NCBI GenBank assembly: GCA_948099385.1 | Contig: CANUEZ040000180.1 | Span: forward strand, 2,419,001-2,483,000 | Source: Fasciola hepatica | Lineage: Eukaryota > Platyhelminthes > Trematoda > Plagiorchiida > Fasciolidae | DNA: 64,000 nucleotides | Reading direction: 5' to 3' | Part shown: positions 46,556-57,505 of the stretch, in pieces | Numbering within the stretch: the first letter of the stretch is position 1 | Layout: the number at the start of each line of letters is the position of its first letter | Notes under the pieces: generated by a model | Seen by the model: only the letters and a program-made list of their open reading frames with translations | What the model was told of the DNA's origin: nothing | Database searches by the model: none | Program-made: the position numbers and the translations under genes

Positions 46556-46559
46556 ACGT

Positions 46560-47208
46560 TTGAAACCGAGACCTTTTAGTCACTCATCCATGAGTTTATC
46601 AGTGAAATGTGTGCTATTATCAGTAACTAGCAAAAACGGAACTCCTTATCTGCTGAATGTTTTCCTGATCTCAGTCTGTTTGAAGTCAGCCGTAGGCGAA
46701 GTTGTTAAGTATACCCCTGGCCAGCGGGAAAAAGCATCAATGGCCACAAGAATGTAGTATTAACTCAGCAAGAGTCCACTATAGTCTGTATGTACCAGCT
46801 GCAACGCCTCACAAGGCACTGACCAAGGAAGCCACTTAGATGGTTTTGAATGCACCTTATATAAACAATGCTTGCAGTTTTTGTTGTACGTACTATGTCG
46901 ACATCCAACTCCGGCCACTAGCAAGTAAGTAGTGCTAGTGGCTTCATTTTGTCAACACCCAGATGCCCTGAGTGGAGATCTTCCAATATAACAGAAAATA
47001 ATATTGGGGGAATGCTCACACGGTCGTTAAGGCACAGTAATCCAACTGGTGTGATCGACAAATCATCACGACGGGAGTAGAAGTCAGGGAATCGCCGGTT
47101 TTCGTTTGACGCTGAATTCCGACGTAGAGCTGAAATGACTGAAGCAAAATACGTTTTTGTGTCCTTCAGAAGATCTACACGCCGCACAGGCACGGGTTGT
47201 ATCAACAA
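46560..47208 (-). pseudogene. Element E integrase relic (truncated)
   Basis: The zinc-binding start is EDLHSGHLGVDKM with CKHC about 40 residues later. The catalytic core follows with VHTDYSG (first Asp), AIDAFSRWPGVYL and LVTDNSTHF (second Asp). It is cut before the catalytic glutamate. At least three stops interrupt it. The break at about 46556 abuts the integrase of element D. Confidence 0.75.
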
Positions 47209-47952
47209 ATCGTCATGAGTGACTGATTGTCAAGATGAATATGACATTCTGGATAGAAGATCAGCGTGTGGTATGTATTTAGCACTAGGATGCAGAATAT
47301 CATAATCAAATGGGCTGACTGAAATACTCCATCGGTGAACCACTGCAGCTGATGATTTCGACAATGAATGACGTCGATGATAGATGAACTGCAATGCCTC
47401 ATGGTCAGTAAATATGGTGGACGTTTGGCCAAACTAGTATTTATGTGGATGCTTGACGGCCCAGTAAACTGCTAAGGCTTCTCTCTGTTTGTGAATATCT
47501 TTGTTCAGCTTTAGTGAGCCTCCTTGAAATGCAAATGACTGACTGCTCGCGTTTTTCAAGAACAGCTCCTATGCCCGTAGGAGATGCATCAGTAATGACA
47601 GTTGAATGATCTCTCGGAGAATACTGCTTATGAACGACGCCGGATTGTAGGTAAGATTGCAACTTACGAAAGATCTTCTCATGAGCATGATTCCAAAAGA
47701 AGGGATTGGTGGACAGAATATCGAACAGACAACTAGCTTGTTCGGAAAAATTTGGAATAAAACGAGCATAGTACTGAAAACCACCAAGAACAGAACGTAG
47801 TTCATGAATGTTTGTAAGGGAAGGTATGTTAGTGAGCGGGGCTAACCGTCCTGGGACCGGTGAGAAACCCTTAGCGGTAATGATGTAACCAAGACACGAA
47901 AACTCAGAGACGCCAAAAATACAGTTGTCTGGGTCAATGGAATCGTTGAACT
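47209..47952 (-). pseudogene. Element E reverse transcriptase C-terminus and RNase H
   Basis: Resumes after the solo LTR with DNCIFGVSEFSCLGYII, then LGGFQYYARFIPNFSEQA. RNase H follows with VITDASPTGIGAVLE (catalytic Asp), IFTDHEALQF and IPHADLLSR. A frameshift lies near 47450. It continues into the integrase frame. Confidence 0.75.
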
Positions 47953-48501
47953 TGTAGGTACCTGTACATTTCCGAATTCTTCCGTGATCTTCAACGTCCC
48001 TTGGTGCAACGCTCCTCTGTTGTGCAGACGTTTTAATGTAAAACAACCACACACACCTTTTTCGAACATCACTACCATGCAGTACAAAAGGCTGCCAATA
48101 AATCTTTCATTCTCTCACAGTCTCACCATCTGATTTGGAGTGTCTTGGAATTACACCAACCAGATCTAACAGTGAAAAATAAACCATTTTCAAAAGCATC
48201 CACGGCATCGCTTGGCACTCGTATCAACACTATCCTGACCGGTTAGATGGACGGTTATCAGAATGAACTGGACTAAAAATATTGGCGGACACTGGTTCTT
48301 TAGGGCTCACTTCCCGACTACATGAACGGCGGACAACTGTGAGTTTGTGTCATACCTTTTGTTTCATTTAATTTTTCTAATGTACATACCCGTTTACCCT
48401 TTTCCTCAACATGCTCCTCCGCCTATCTCAGTTTTCTAGTGCAGTCTTAGATAGTGTTGACATTAACTTAGTGTACCATGTAGACTGATTCGTACAGTAC
48501 A
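47953..48501 (+). repeat. Old solo LTR of the element-A family
   Basis: 549 bp from TGTAGG to GTACA, alignable along its whole length with the 545-bp LTR of element A but visibly diverged (many substitutions). It splits the reverse transcriptase of element E. Flanks AACT (47949-47952) and AAAT (48502-48505) may be a worn 4-bp duplication. No internal sequence remains, so it is the product of LTR-LTR recombination. Confidence 0.85.
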
Positions 48502-49112
48502 AAATTAATAAACTGCTTCAGCAGAAAACAGAGACTATAATTATGTATAGCCCGAGTGGAACCATGGACAACAATATCATCTCGGTATGGCTCAATGTCC
48601 ACAAAATCTTGCACAATACTGTTAAGAGGCTGCTGCGAAATGGCGGGCGAGACATTGGGACCAAAAGGCAAAATTTCGTACCGAAATAGACCAAAAAGAG
48701 TGTTGATGTTCGTTAACGCATAGAATTCTTTATCCAAGGGTATTGGCAGGTTTGCATCTTTTAAGTCAATCTTCGAGAATACACTAGACCCTGCAAGTTC
48801 GTAGAGCACGTCTGCGGGTTCTTCAGTCACGCATGTGCGCTACAATGAACACTTATTCAATGCCAGTTGGCAGTCACCTCAAATCCGCGGTGTTTTTCTA
48901 TCAGTCTTTAACGGAGTGACAATCTGTGTGGCCCAGTTGGACGACTCCACAGGGCTAATAATTCCGCGCTCACACATAGGCTGTATTGCTTGACGGAGAG
49001 GTTCTCTCAAACCAAAAGAAATTATTCCACGCTTTGGAAAAACGGGATCGCCAGATATTCCTAACCTTACTCCAGGAATGTGCATTCCACCAGAAACCTT
49101 AGAACATTTCAA
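48502..49112 (-). pseudogene. Element E reverse-transcriptase N-terminal half
   Basis: Blocks in order: FGLREPLRQAIQPMCERG, SPVESSNWATQIVTPLK, SVFSKIDLKDANLPIPL, FGLFRYEILPFG and YRDD at about 48575-48590, where the family has YxDD. The frame is cut by the solo LTR shortly after. One stop and one frameshift are visible between 48830 and 48880. It is homologous to the relic at 29768-30015. Confidence 0.8.
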
Positions 49113-49251
49113 AACAGGCTGTTGTATATTCAGTGAATCAAGTGAAGGGGTTAGGAAAGTTACAGATATTGCAAGTGTCGGGAAACTGATATCAAGTGAA
49201 GAAGTGTCAGATGGTGATCAGGAAATTGTCAGTCGACGTGTTGGGATACTT

Positions 49252-49676
49252 CTACAAACACTTGATATGGCCAACCTTACGACAGGCAAAACACGTAGCT
49301 CTTCGATAGGGACATGTGAAACGAGAAGGTAGCCGATCACATATAAAACACTTGCCAAAATTCGAACAGGTTTGGTTAGAATTCGAACGAGTCGATCGCT
49401 GAAGTGGGGGCTGGTTGCTACGACAGTTTATTGACCTGTTCAATTGCCATAATTTTTGACTGCGTCGATCGCCTTGATGTTTAGTAGGATTGAGTAATAC
49501 GGACTCCGACACAGCAGTTACAGCTTTTACGCCCTCATACTGTTCACAAGTACAGTGAATGTGATGAAAGGTCTGACCAGTTGAAAGTTACAGCTTCTGT
49601 TGCAAATTTGGAAGGTATATTTTTGCAATCAAGCAATCGCGCAGGTGATCTTCCAATTGGGGAACGTAGTCGCACT
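49252..49676 (-). pseudogene. Element E gag C-terminal part
   Basis: Continues the gag frame broken by element A: YVPQLEDHLRDCLIAKIYL, a stop, then a basic region and two worn zinc knuckles (CFICDRLPSRFTC and CFACRKVGHIKC). The protein bound the element's RNA. The end merges into a deletion that has removed the protease. Confidence 0.75.
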
Positions 49677-50221
49677 TGTAGGTACCTGTACATTTCCGAC
49701 ATTTTCCATGATTTTCAACGTCCCTTGGTGCGACACTCCTTTGTTGTACCGACGTTTTAATGTAAAAACACACACCTTTTGGTCGTCACCACCGCGCAAT
49801 ACAAAAAAAGGCTGTAAATAAACCTTTAATTCTGGCACGGTCTCATCTTCTGGTTTGGAGTGTCTTGGAATCATATCGGTCGGAACTAACTGTGTGAAAC
49901 AAAACATTTTAGAAGCTTCAACGGCGTTTCTTGGCACTTCGCTCGATACCATCCTGTTCTGTTCAACGGATGGCTGTCAGACCGAACTGAGCTAAAGACA
50001 TTGGCGGATATTGGCTCTTCGACACTCATCTCCTGATCACAAGAACACTGAACAACTGTGAGTTTGAGTCACACCTATTGTTTCATTTTTATTCTTGATG
50101 TACATACCCTTTTGACCTTTTTATCACCGCACGCTCCTCCGCCCGTCTTAGTTTGCTAGTGTCGCCTTAGATATTGTTGACAATAATTTAGTGTACCACA
50201 TAGACAGAGTAGTACGCTACA
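49677..50221 (+). repeat. Element A 5' LTR
   Basis: 545 bp, starts TGTAG and ends CTACA (terminal inverted repeat). Contains AATAAA at 49817-49822, a candidate polyadenylation signal for the transcript in the 3' copy. Confidence 0.95.
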
Positions 50222-50225
50222 AAAT

Positions 50226-50235
50226 TGGTGAGCCC
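50226..50235 (+). promoter_or_regulatory. Element A primer binding site
   Basis: TGGTGAGCCC starts five bases past the LTR. The same ten bases open the longer primer site of element B, which fits the 3' end of a Trp-type tRNA. After them the two elements diverge. Confidence 0.75.
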
Positions 50236-50299
50236 AGGTTGTTTTTCCATCATTTGACACTAGCTTCATTCTCTCGGTCCAAGTTTCACACCATTCACC

Positions 50300-51205
50300 A
50301 TGTCTGACAGCGAATCTATTGACATCCACGCGGTTGCTCTGAAACTGACAGTTTTTGCCCCGACCAACCCTCGAGTGTGGTTTCGACAGATAGAAGCCGT
50401 ATTTGCCACTCGACGTATAACCAGCGAGCGCATGAAGTACTCTCACGTTGTCCAAGCACTTCCCTTTGACATCGCTGTTGACGTGGAAGATCTCCTCGAT
50501 CCCATTCCACCAGAAGCTCCTTACACGAAGCTTAAGGAAGCAGTCATTCAGCGTACCGGAAAATCAGCCGGAAAAATGCTCCGTGAACTGTTCACGTCGG
50601 TGGAGCTCGGAGACCAAACTCCGTCCCAGCTTATGCGCCACATGCGGTCGCTACTGGCTGGACGGCAAATGGACGACGCCATTTTCAGGGAGATATGGGT
50701 TGATAAACTACCTCTCCCGATGCAGCAGGTCCTATCAATGCTGGAACCCACTACTCCACTTGACAAAGTTGCACAGCACGCCGACAGAATAATGGAATGC
50801 TACCCGGCTGGTAGACCCTGTGTTCACATGACATCACCCGCCGAAACCACTCCGACGCACGAATCCCCTTCGAAATTACCAGTTCCTGCCCCAGATCGCC
50901 GTGGTCACGTTTCTCGCAGTCCTGATTCCCCATCCCATCACTCGCATATCGATAAGGACATTACGGACCTAAAAGAAACCGTTCGCATGTTGTGCAATCA
51001 GGTCAGTGCAATGTGCAGCGCATTTACTACTCATCGATCTGTGTCCACCGAAGTACCTCATCGACCTAGATCACGGTCCAGAAACCGCCGATTACAAACC
51101 TGGTGTTGGTACCACCGCACATTTGGCTCCAAGGCACGCCGCTGCGATCCTCCATGTTCATTCCGCACTTACACTCCACAGTCAAACGACCAGGCCAGCC
51201 AGTAA
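50300..51205 (+). CDS. Element A Gag
   Basis: 301 residues from an ATG in good context (ACCATG). Gag forms the retrotransposon particle and packages its RNA in the cytoplasm. The capsid-like N-terminal half contains [15 protein letters not shown] (~26-40), SHVVQALP (~48-55) and [19 protein letters not shown] (~94-112). A basic, Ser/Pro-rich linker leads to the zinc box C269-x2-H272-x9-C282-x3-C286. This CHCC order, instead of CCHC, is the trait described for the CsRn1/Kabuki group. The stop at 51203-51205 lies beyond a candidate -1 frameshift site (51181-51187), so most product should be Gag alone and a fraction Gag-Pol. No internal stops. Confidence 0.95.
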   Translation: MSDSESIDIHAVALKLTVFAPTNPRVWFRQIEAVFATRRITSERMKYSHVVQALPFDIAVDVEDLLDPIPPEAPYTKLKEAVIQRTGKSAGKMLRELFTSVELGDQTPSQLMRHMRSLLAGRQMDDAIFREIWVDKLPLPMQQVLSMLEPTTPLDKVAQHADRIMECYPAGRPCVHMTSPAETTPTHESPSKLPVPAPDRRGHVSRSPDSPSHHSHIDKDITDLKETVRMLCNQVSAMCSAFTTHRSVSTEVPHRPRSRSRNRRLQTWCWYHRTFGSKARRCDPPCSFRTYTPQSNDQASQ

Positions 51206-54200
51206 CGGCGACGACTAGGGCTGGCCCTCCACATGAAAGTCGCCTATTTTATATCGTTGACCGATCCAGTGGTCTTCGATTCCTCATTGATACCGGCGCC
51301 GAGATCAGTGTAATCCCCCCACCCAAACATCACAGCCTCAAACCATCTCACTTTACACTGCAAGCAGCAAACACAACAACTATTGCTACATTCGGCCAAC
51401 GGTCCATCACTCTTGATTTAGGCCTCCGACGGTCTTTTCAATGGGTTTTCATCCAGGCAGATGTTCAGACTCCCATTATTGGCGCGGATTTCCTCTCACA
51501 CTTTGGCCTAACAGTGGACCTCAAAAATCGCAAGCTGGTAGACACCACAACCAAACTTTATACAGTCGGCATTGGTAAATGCACCAACTCTCTGGGTATT
51601 CGGCTGGCGATCCCGCAATCGCCGTTTGCTGACATTTTGAAGGAGTTTCCATCCCTCACTAAACCGTGTCAGTTCACCGACCCAGTCTCTCATGCTGTGC
51701 AGCACCACATCGCCACAAAAGGCCAACCTGTCCACTTTCAACCACGACGACTCAACGCCGACAAACTCCGTATCGCACGCCTTGAATTCGAACATATGAT
51801 GAATCTTGGCATCATTCGACCGTCTTCAAGCCCATGGGCCTCGCCTTTGCACATGGTTCCAAAATCATCTGGTGATTGGAGACCCTGTGGAGACTACCGT
51901 GCTCTCAACAACGTCACCGTCCCCGACAGGTACCCGATCCCACACATTCATGATTTTGCACAGAATCTCTCTGGGAAGACAATCTTTTCCAAGGTTGACC
52001 TCGTAAAGGCATATCACCAAATCCCCGTGGCCGAAGAAGACATTCCCAAGACAGCCATCACCACGCCTTTTGGCCTGTTCGAGTTCATTCGCATGCCATT
52101 TGGATTGAGAAACGCTGCTCAGACGTTCCAACGATTCGTCGATGAAGTGCTTCGAGGTCTACCCTTCGCGTTTGGCTACATCGACGACATATTAACTGCC
52201 AGCGCCTCTCCATCGGAGCATGCCAGCCACTTGCGCCAACTCTTTCAACGTTTCCAACAATACGGACTTCAGCTGAACCCTAGTAAATGCGTGTTCGGTG
52301 TTCCGTCCCTCGACTTCCTCGGGCACCATATCGATCAAAAAGGTTTGACACCCCTCTCAGATAAGGTGCGCAGCATCCTGTCATTTCCTGCACCTCAAAC
52401 GATCACACAGTTACGACGTTTCTTGGGAATTTTGAACTACTACCGTCGCTTCATTCCCCATTGTGCGACCATCGTTTCACCTTTGACCGATCTTCTCAAG
52501 TCCAACGTCAAGACGATCGATTTCACTCCCGAGGCCCAGACAGCTTTCACAGAAGCCAAAAAAGCTCTCGCAGACGCCACCATGCTGCACCATCCACATT
52601 CGGATCCAAATACTAAGTTAGTCCTAACGACTGATGCATCAAATACTGCAGTCGGTGCAGTGCTTCACCAAATAGTGGACAACCAGTTACAGCCCTTAGC
52701 GTTCTTCTCGCAAAAACTCCAGGCGGCACGGACAAAATACAGCACATTTTCTCGTGAACTCCTAGCCATTTACTTGTCCATCCGTCATTTCCGCCACCTT
52801 TTGGAAGGACGACAATTTCGTGTGCACACTGACCACAAACCCCTGACACACGCACTTCATGCCAAGCCTGACCGACATTCACCCAGAGATATCCGCTATT
52901 TGGATTATATTTCTCAGTTCACAACAGACATCCGCTACGTGCGTGGAGTTGATAATGTTGTGGCTGATGCATTATCCAGACCTGACATCAACACGGTGCA
53001 GACTAAATTCGATCTTACGGAACTGGCAAACCTCCAGCGTGATGATCCATCTTTGCTCGAACTGCGCACATCCTCCACACTCCAGCTCAAGGATTCTCCC
53101 CTACCTTTAGCCGATGGCACAGTCCTATGTGACTGGTCTACAGGTAACCCTCGTCCTATCGTCCCAACTTGCTACAGGAAGATCGTTTTCGATCATTTTC
53201 ATTCGCGTTCCCATCCTGGTATCCGTGCATCTCGCAAACTCATTTCTGCCAGATTTGTTTGGCCCAGTATGAATTCTGACATTGCATTATGGACTAAACA
53301 GTGTTTACAATGTCAGAGAAACAAAGTCCACCGCCACACTTTTTCTCCTCCCAGTACGTTTACCGTTCCCGACGTCCGTTTCACACATATTCACGTCGAT
53401 CTTGTTGGTCCACTACCACCATCAAATGGACATACCCACTTATTAACCGTTGTTGATCGTTTCACACGCTGGCCAGTGGCAGTACCCATTTCCGACACCT
53501 CGGCAGAAAATATTGCGAAAGTACTACTCCAACACTGGATTGCTACATTTGGTGTACCGTCTACCGTCACCACAGACCGTGGCAGCCAATTCCAATCGAT
53601 TTTGTTTCGTGAGTTCACTAAACTGCTTGGCTGTAAACACATCACAACAACTGCATACCATCCTTCATCCAATGGCATGGTAGAGCGCCTACACCGTCAA
53701 CTCAAAGCAGCACTGATATCACAGCCAAACCCCAATAACTGGAGCGACAACCTGCCACTAGTTCTCTTAGGTCTGCGGTCATCAGTCAAAGACGACCTCC
53801 ACAGCACGTCGGCTGAGCTCGTTTTCGGTACCACCATATGCCTTCCAGGTGAGTATGTTCAACCTAGCACCGATGCCAGTCCTAACCCATCCCAATTTGT
53901 CCAACAACTCAAAGACCGTATGTCACATCTACGTCCAACACCCACTCGCTTGTCATCCACACACGTTTTTGTACACAATGATCTATATACGTCACCTTTC
54001 GTTTTTATTCGTAACGATGCTGTTCGCAAACCACTCACACCACCGTATGATGGTCCATTTAAAGTGCTTAGTCGCACAGACAAATATTTCGTGGTTCAAA
54101 AAGCCGATAAGCCAGACACAGTTTCCATTGACAGATTAAAACCCGCGCATTTTGATACACCTCCATCACCAACCACACCGACACCATCACCATCCACGGA

Positions 54201-54360
54201 CACACCACCAACAATTCCTGTTGATAATCCAAACTCTATCATCACACCAGACACTACACCACACCCGCCAGCACCACCACAGCAAAAACCCACCCTGGTA
54301 ACCCGCCGTTCCGGCAGAAACGTTCGACATCCTGTCAGATTTCAAGACTTTGTTAGTTGA
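51103..54360 (+). CDS. Element A Pol (protease, RT, RNase H, integrase)
   Basis: Open frame of 1085 codons, -1 relative to gag. It is probably made as Gag-Pol by frameshifting, so the ATG at 51103 need not be used. Order by residue: aspartic protease (LIDTGAE, ~61-67); reverse transcriptase with [12 protein letters not shown] (~243), [11 protein letters not shown] (~332) and YIDD (359-362); RNase H with Asp511, Glu552, Asp577 and Asp622; integrase zinc domain (H700, H704, C734, C737); integrase core Asp766, Asp825 and Glu861 (35 residues between the last two); a GPF motif (~985); and a Pro/Thr-rich tail. Every catalytic residue expected is present. It copies the RNA to DNA and inserts it. Confidence 0.95.
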   Translation: MLVPPHIWLQGTPLRSSMFIPHLHSTVKRPGQPVTATTRAGPPHESRLFYIVDRSSGLRFLIDTGAEISVIPPPKHHSLKPSHFTLQAANTTTIATFGQRSITLDLGLRRSFQWVFIQADVQTPIIGADFLSHFGLTVDLKNRKLVDTTTKLYTVGIGKCTNSLGIRLAIPQSPFADILKEFPSLTKPCQFTDPVSHAVQHHIATKGQPVHFQPRRLNADKLRIARLEFEHMMNLGIIRPSSSPWASPLHMVPKSSGDWRPCGDYRALNNVTVPDRYPIPHIHDFAQNLSGKTIFSKVDLVKAYHQIPVAEEDIPKTAITTPFGLFEFIRMPFGLRNAAQTFQRFVDEVLRGLPFAFGYIDDILTASASPSEHASHLRQLFQRFQQYGLQLNPSKCVFGVPSLDFLGHHIDQKGLTPLSDKVRSILSFPAPQTITQLRRFLGILNYYRRFIPHCATIVSPLTDLLKSNVKTIDFTPEAQTAFTEAKKALADATMLHHPHSDPNTKLVLTTDASNTAVGAVLHQIVDNQLQPLAFFSQKLQAARTKYSTFSRELLAIYLSIRHFRHLLEGRQFRVHTDHKPLTHALHAKPDRHSPRDIRYLDYISQFTTDIRYVRGVDNVVADALSRPDINTVQTKFDLTELANLQRDDPSLLELRTSSTLQLKDSPLPLADGTVLCDWSTGNPRPIVPTCYRKIVFDHFHSRSHPGIRASRKLISARFVWPSMNSDIALWTKQCLQCQRNKVHRHTFSPPSTFTVPDVRFTHIHVDLVGPLPPSNGHTHLLTVVDRFTRWPVAVPISDTSAENIAKVLLQHWIATFGVPSTVTTDRGSQFQSILFREFTKLLGCKHITTTAYHPSSNGMVERLHRQLKAALISQPNPNNWSDNLPLVLLGLRSSVKDDLHSTSAELVFGTTICLPGEYVQPSTDASPNPSQFVQQLKDRMSHLRPTPTRLSSTHVFVHNDLYTSPFVFIRNDAVRKPLTPPYDGPFKVLSRTDKYFVVQKADKPDTVSIDRLKPAHFDTPPSPTTPTPSPSTDTPPTIPVDNPNSIITPDTTPHPPAPPQQKPTLVTRRSGRNVRHPVRFQDFVS
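51181..51226 (+). promoter_or_regulatory. Candidate gag-pol -1 frameshift signal, element A
   Basis: GTCAAAC (51181-51187) is read in the gag frame as G TCA AAC, 15 bases before the gag stop. After a 5-base spacer, GGCCAGCC (51193-51200) is an exact inverted repeat of GGCTGGCC (51219-51226), giving an 8-bp GC-rich stem with an 18-base loop. The heptamer is not the ideal XXXYYYZ, but its AAAC half and its position match element B. Confidence 0.55.
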
Positions 54361-54431
54361 CGTTTTCTTTCGCTAACCGTTTCCTCTTTCTATTTTTCTA
54401 TCGAGCGTTTATTTTGAACAACAAACGCTCT

Positions 54432-54444
54432 GGCGGGGGAGCTG
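54432..54444 (+). promoter_or_regulatory. Element A polypurine tract
   Basis: GGCGGGGGAGC lies directly before the 3' LTR, where the primer for plus-strand DNA is expected. Confidence 0.75.
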
Positions 54445-54990
54445 TGTAGGTACCTGTACATTTCCGACATTTTCCATGATTTTCAACGTCCCTTGGTGCG
54501 ACACTCCTTTGTTGTACCGACGTTTTAATGTAAAAACACACACCTTTTGGTCGTCACCACCGCGCAATACAAAAAAAAGGCTGTAAATAAACCTTTAATT
54601 CTGGCACGGTCTCATCTTCTGGTTTGGAGTGTCTTGGAATCATATCGGTCGGAACTAACTGTGTGAAACAAAACATTTTAGAAGCTTCAACGGCGTTTCT
54701 TGGCACTTCGCTCGATACCATCCTGTTCTGTTCAACGGATGGCTGTCAGACCGAACTGAGCTAAAGACATTGGCGGATATTGGCTCTTCGACACTCATCT
54801 CCTGATCACAAGAACACTGAACAACTGTGAGTTTGAGTCACACCTATTGTTTCATTTTTATTCTTGATGTACATACCCTTTTGACCTTTTTATCACCGCA
54901 CGCTCCTCCGCCCGTCTTAGTTTGCTAGTGTCGCCTTAGATATTGTTGACAATAATTTAGTGTACCACATAGACAGAGTAGTACGCTACA
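54445..54990 (+). repeat. Element A 3' LTR
   Basis: 546 bp, identical by eye to the 5' copy except for one extra A in the A run before 54581. AATAAA is at 54586-54591. Confidence 0.95.
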
Positions 54991-55331
54991 CACTTCACTG
55001 CCTGTGTTTGAAGCTGGAGAATGAATTCACGTACTGATTGGTTTTCAGGTCTAGTGAGTCAGTTAAATTTGGCTGTCTCAGCAGCAATGAAATTGACTGG
55101 CCTGAAGTGCTGTAGAATAGTGGTTCTGAGCTTGTTGTACGGTAAACTGATGCAAGGATCCGGAAAAAAACAAATTTTCACGAGACTGTATGCATCCTTT
55201 CCAATGAAACGAAGGAAAAATGCTGCTTTCTTCATATCATCCAAGTGTTTTGGGGTCAAACACCAAATTTTAAAACGTTCCGTATACTACTCAACCTGTC
55301 GGGATGTAGAATTCATATCAAGAGGTTCCAT
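54991..55331 (-). pseudogene. Element E gag N-terminal part
   Basis: Starts with ATG at 55331 just inside the primer site. The frame reads through LTPKHLDDMKKAAFFLRFIG and LPYNKLRTTILQHFRPVNF to a single stop (TGA at 55056-55058). It continues through VREFILQLQTQ to the insertion point of element A. The join across A, using one copy of the CACT duplication, keeps the frame. Confidence 0.8.
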
Positions 55332-55353
55332 TTCAGAAGCAATTATAGTTTAA

Positions 55354-55371
55354 CTCCTTTGCGCGACGCCA
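55354..55371 (-). promoter_or_regulatory. Element E primer binding site
   Basis: Minus-strand TGGCGTCGCGCAAAGGAG starts two bases inside the LTR end. The TGG start fits a tRNA CCA tail. I cannot name the tRNA, but it differs from the Trp-like primer of A and B. Confidence 0.6.
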
Positions 55372-55373
55372 AA

Positions 55374-55519
55374 TGTGCTATCGAATGGATTGAATAGGCT
55401 GAACCCCGTACAGAACTATTGAGAATCAAGAAACTCAAGGTCGTATAGGACGTAGCATAGTATTTCGTATGCGCGGAACCACATACAGTACAAATACATA
55501 TCATAATAAAGAGAATACA
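55374..55519 (-). repeat. Element E 5' LTR
   Basis: 146 bp; on the minus strand it starts TGTATTCTC and ends GATAGCACA. It is supported by full-length similarity to 30531-30672 and by the adjoining primer site. Its outer edge abuts endonuclease sequence of element C. Confidence 0.75.
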
Positions 55520-55543
55520 GTGGCGCGAAACCGATGAGTCAGT

Positions 55544-56937
55544 CGTGACCTAGACCTGGTCATCACCAATGATCGGTTCCAAATAGATGTGATGCGTTAC
55601 TTGCCGCCCTCGGCAAAAGTGATCACATTCTCATTGGATTCGATTATATTGTGAAATGGTCTCCTCTTCCCTCAGAAACCAAAGCTTTGAGATCCTTCAA
55701 AAGGACCAATTTGGACCAAGTCTGTGCGTTTATTCGCTCCCAGCTAAATTCAACTAACCCAGGTAACTCTGCTGATGAAATAGCAGAGAATCTCAGAGGG
55801 TTAATCTCCCTAGCTGGTAGACTATTTGTCCCCAGAATTCATCGCCCACAGACCGCTAAGCGACCTCTCCCTCGCCCCATTAGGTGCATTCTAGACGAAC
55901 GCGCACTCCTCTTTGCTGGATATAAAGCCACAGGCCTTGCGCGTGATGCAGAAGACTTCAGGATCATACGGAACATATGCAAAGACAAGATTAGGTCCTA
56001 TCAGAATGCAGTCCAACGATCTGTACTTGATCGAGCACGGACCAATAAGGCATTTTTCTTTCAGTACATGCGCCGTCTTAGGGGTACAGTTCCGACGCCA
56101 TTAGCTCTCAAAGATAGTGCCGGATCTCCAATCACTTCCCCTAGCCAAGTAGCCGAGGCATTCAGCTCCTACTTCCGTACAATTTTTAGCTCCATACCCA
56201 TATCATCCCACCCTACCATGCACCCGTTATCTCTGACCACTACCCTTAACCGCGTCACTATTCCCATTGGTGCAGTCGCTCAAGGTTTCCGACGGCTCAA
56301 CCAATATTGCCCTATGAGTCCTGACCTAATCCACCCCCGTATTCTGAAGGAAGCCGCGGATACATTAGCTGCTCCTTATGCCTCGCTTTTTCAGCGATGT
56401 GTTGACGATGGAGTTTTCCCCCGTAGCTGAGAAAAAGCAGTGATCGCACCCATCTATAAGAAGGGTAGTAAACACCTTGCTTCTAGTTACAGACCCATAA
56501 GCCTCACTAGCATCCCCAGTAAAATTTTAAGGGAATTCTTAAGAGTGAGATTCTTTCCCATCTTCATAGAAATAAGATCCTCTCCCCGTCCCAACATGGG
56601 TTTCTTCCTGGCAGATCATGCATCACCAATATGCTTACTGTCATGGATAGTCTAACGAAAGCCTATGATGATGGCCAGCTCTCACACGCTGTATTCATCG
56701 ATTTTGCTAAGGCTTTCGATAAGGTCCCCCATGCCCCTCTTGTTTATAAGCTACAGACATACGGGATCACAGGCTCCATGTTGGCCATCCTACGTAGCTT
56801 CCTTGCCGACCGCACCTTTGTGGGTAAAGTCGGGAACGTTTTGTCTCAACCCTCTCCAGTAACAACTGGGGTCCCCCAAGGGTCGGTCTTAGGTCCTCTT
56901 CTTTTCTTGATCTACATAAGCAATCTTCCGACAGCCC
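55544..56937 (+). pseudogene. Element C endonuclease end and reverse transcriptase, 5' half
   Basis: The endonuclease tail is followed by a long linker (55651-56430) with DKIRSYQNAVQRSVLDRAR, and then by reverse-transcriptase motifs. EKAVIAPIYKKGS (56431-56469) comes just after a Trp-to-TGA stop. A frameshifted stretch covers 56530-56640. Next come [19 protein letters not shown] (56690-56746, first catalytic Asp) and [20 protein letters not shown]. The frame breaks in LPTAL, exactly at the GCCC duplicated by element B. Confidence 0.85.
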
Positions 56938-57245
56938 TGTAGCGGTTGCCATCTTCGTTCATACTTTTACCACGTTTATTGTTTAACTGAACGCTGACTG
57001 CCAAGCGCGGTTGCCATTTGACCGTTGCTCTTGCGCACGCTCTCACGCACGCTCCCAAATACACGCTAACCACTATCTCTCCCAATCGCCTTCTCGTTCT
57101 CACGGGTCGTGGAGAATACTGTTCTGGTTAACGTATTTGTGCAGTGCCGCACATTAGAGTAACGTGCAGGTGGTCCACGCAGTACAAAGGACCGAAGCAC
57201 GCGTTTACTAAGGAAACCGCGAAGTAAGGTCTAATCAACCTTACA
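56938..57245 (+). repeat. Element B 5' LTR
   Basis: 308 bp, starts TGTAGCGG and ends CCTTACA. Appears identical to 62068-62375. A third, slightly diverged copy starts at 63797. Confidence 0.95.
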
Positions 57246-57247
57246 AT

Positions 57248-57265
57248 TGGTGAGCCCGACGTGAT
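57248..57265 (+). promoter_or_regulatory. Element B primer binding site
   Basis: TGGTGAGCCCGACGTGAT begins two bases after the LTR. It closely matches the complement of the 3' end of a eukaryotic tRNA-Trp, the primer reported for CsRn1-type elements. Confidence 0.8.
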
Positions 57266-57505
57266 ACTCAGGTCACGTGAGTTTCCTTGTTTTCTACCGT
57301 TCAAGGTCCCCTCTGCGTACGTTTTTGTGTGTTTTATTGTTTCCCTATCTTGATTTTTTTTTCGGTTGGTTTACCAAATAATTTTTTTTTTCGTCCAAAC
57401 ATATTTTGTGTGTCTAATTTGTCGTGATTTTTTTTTTCGCGAAGACTATAGTGCCCCATTGGTCGTTGATTTCTTTTCCCGTCGGTATTCCATAAAGTAA
57501 TCGCT

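Larger units (their letters stand above)
49677..54990 (+). mobile_element. Element A: complete CsRn1-clade Ty3/gypsy retrotransposon
   Basis: 5314 bp with TG...CA LTRs of 545 and 546 bp, flanked by the 4-bp duplication CACT (49673-49676 and 54991-54994). It contains a primer site, gag, pol in the -1 frame and a polypurine tract, all open. The LTRs differ by eye only in the length of one A run (seven versus eight). This implies a recent insertion and possible activity. It lies inside gag of element E, in the opposite orientation. Confidence 0.95.
46556..55519 (-). mobile_element. Element E: decayed Ty3/gypsy retrotransposon, interrupted twice
   Basis: Read from right to left: LTR (55374-55519), primer site, gag N-terminal part, [element A], gag C-terminal part with zinc knuckles, reverse transcriptase, [old solo LTR], rest of reverse transcriptase, RNase H and integrase, ending abruptly at about 46556. 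The protease and the start of reverse transcriptase are deleted between 49112 and 49252. The 3' LTR is missing. This family differs from A and B (CCHC-type knuckles, YRDD in place of YIDD/YLDD). Confidence 0.8.

Noticed and set aside
51103..51105. ATG as an independent pol start in element A
   Set aside because: It lies deep inside the gag zinc-box region; the frameshift layout shared with element B explains expression better.
55525..55560. GATGAGTC reminiscent of a hammerhead ribozyme core
   Set aside because: No matching GAAA with flanking stems; the bases lie at the edge of endonuclease coding sequence.
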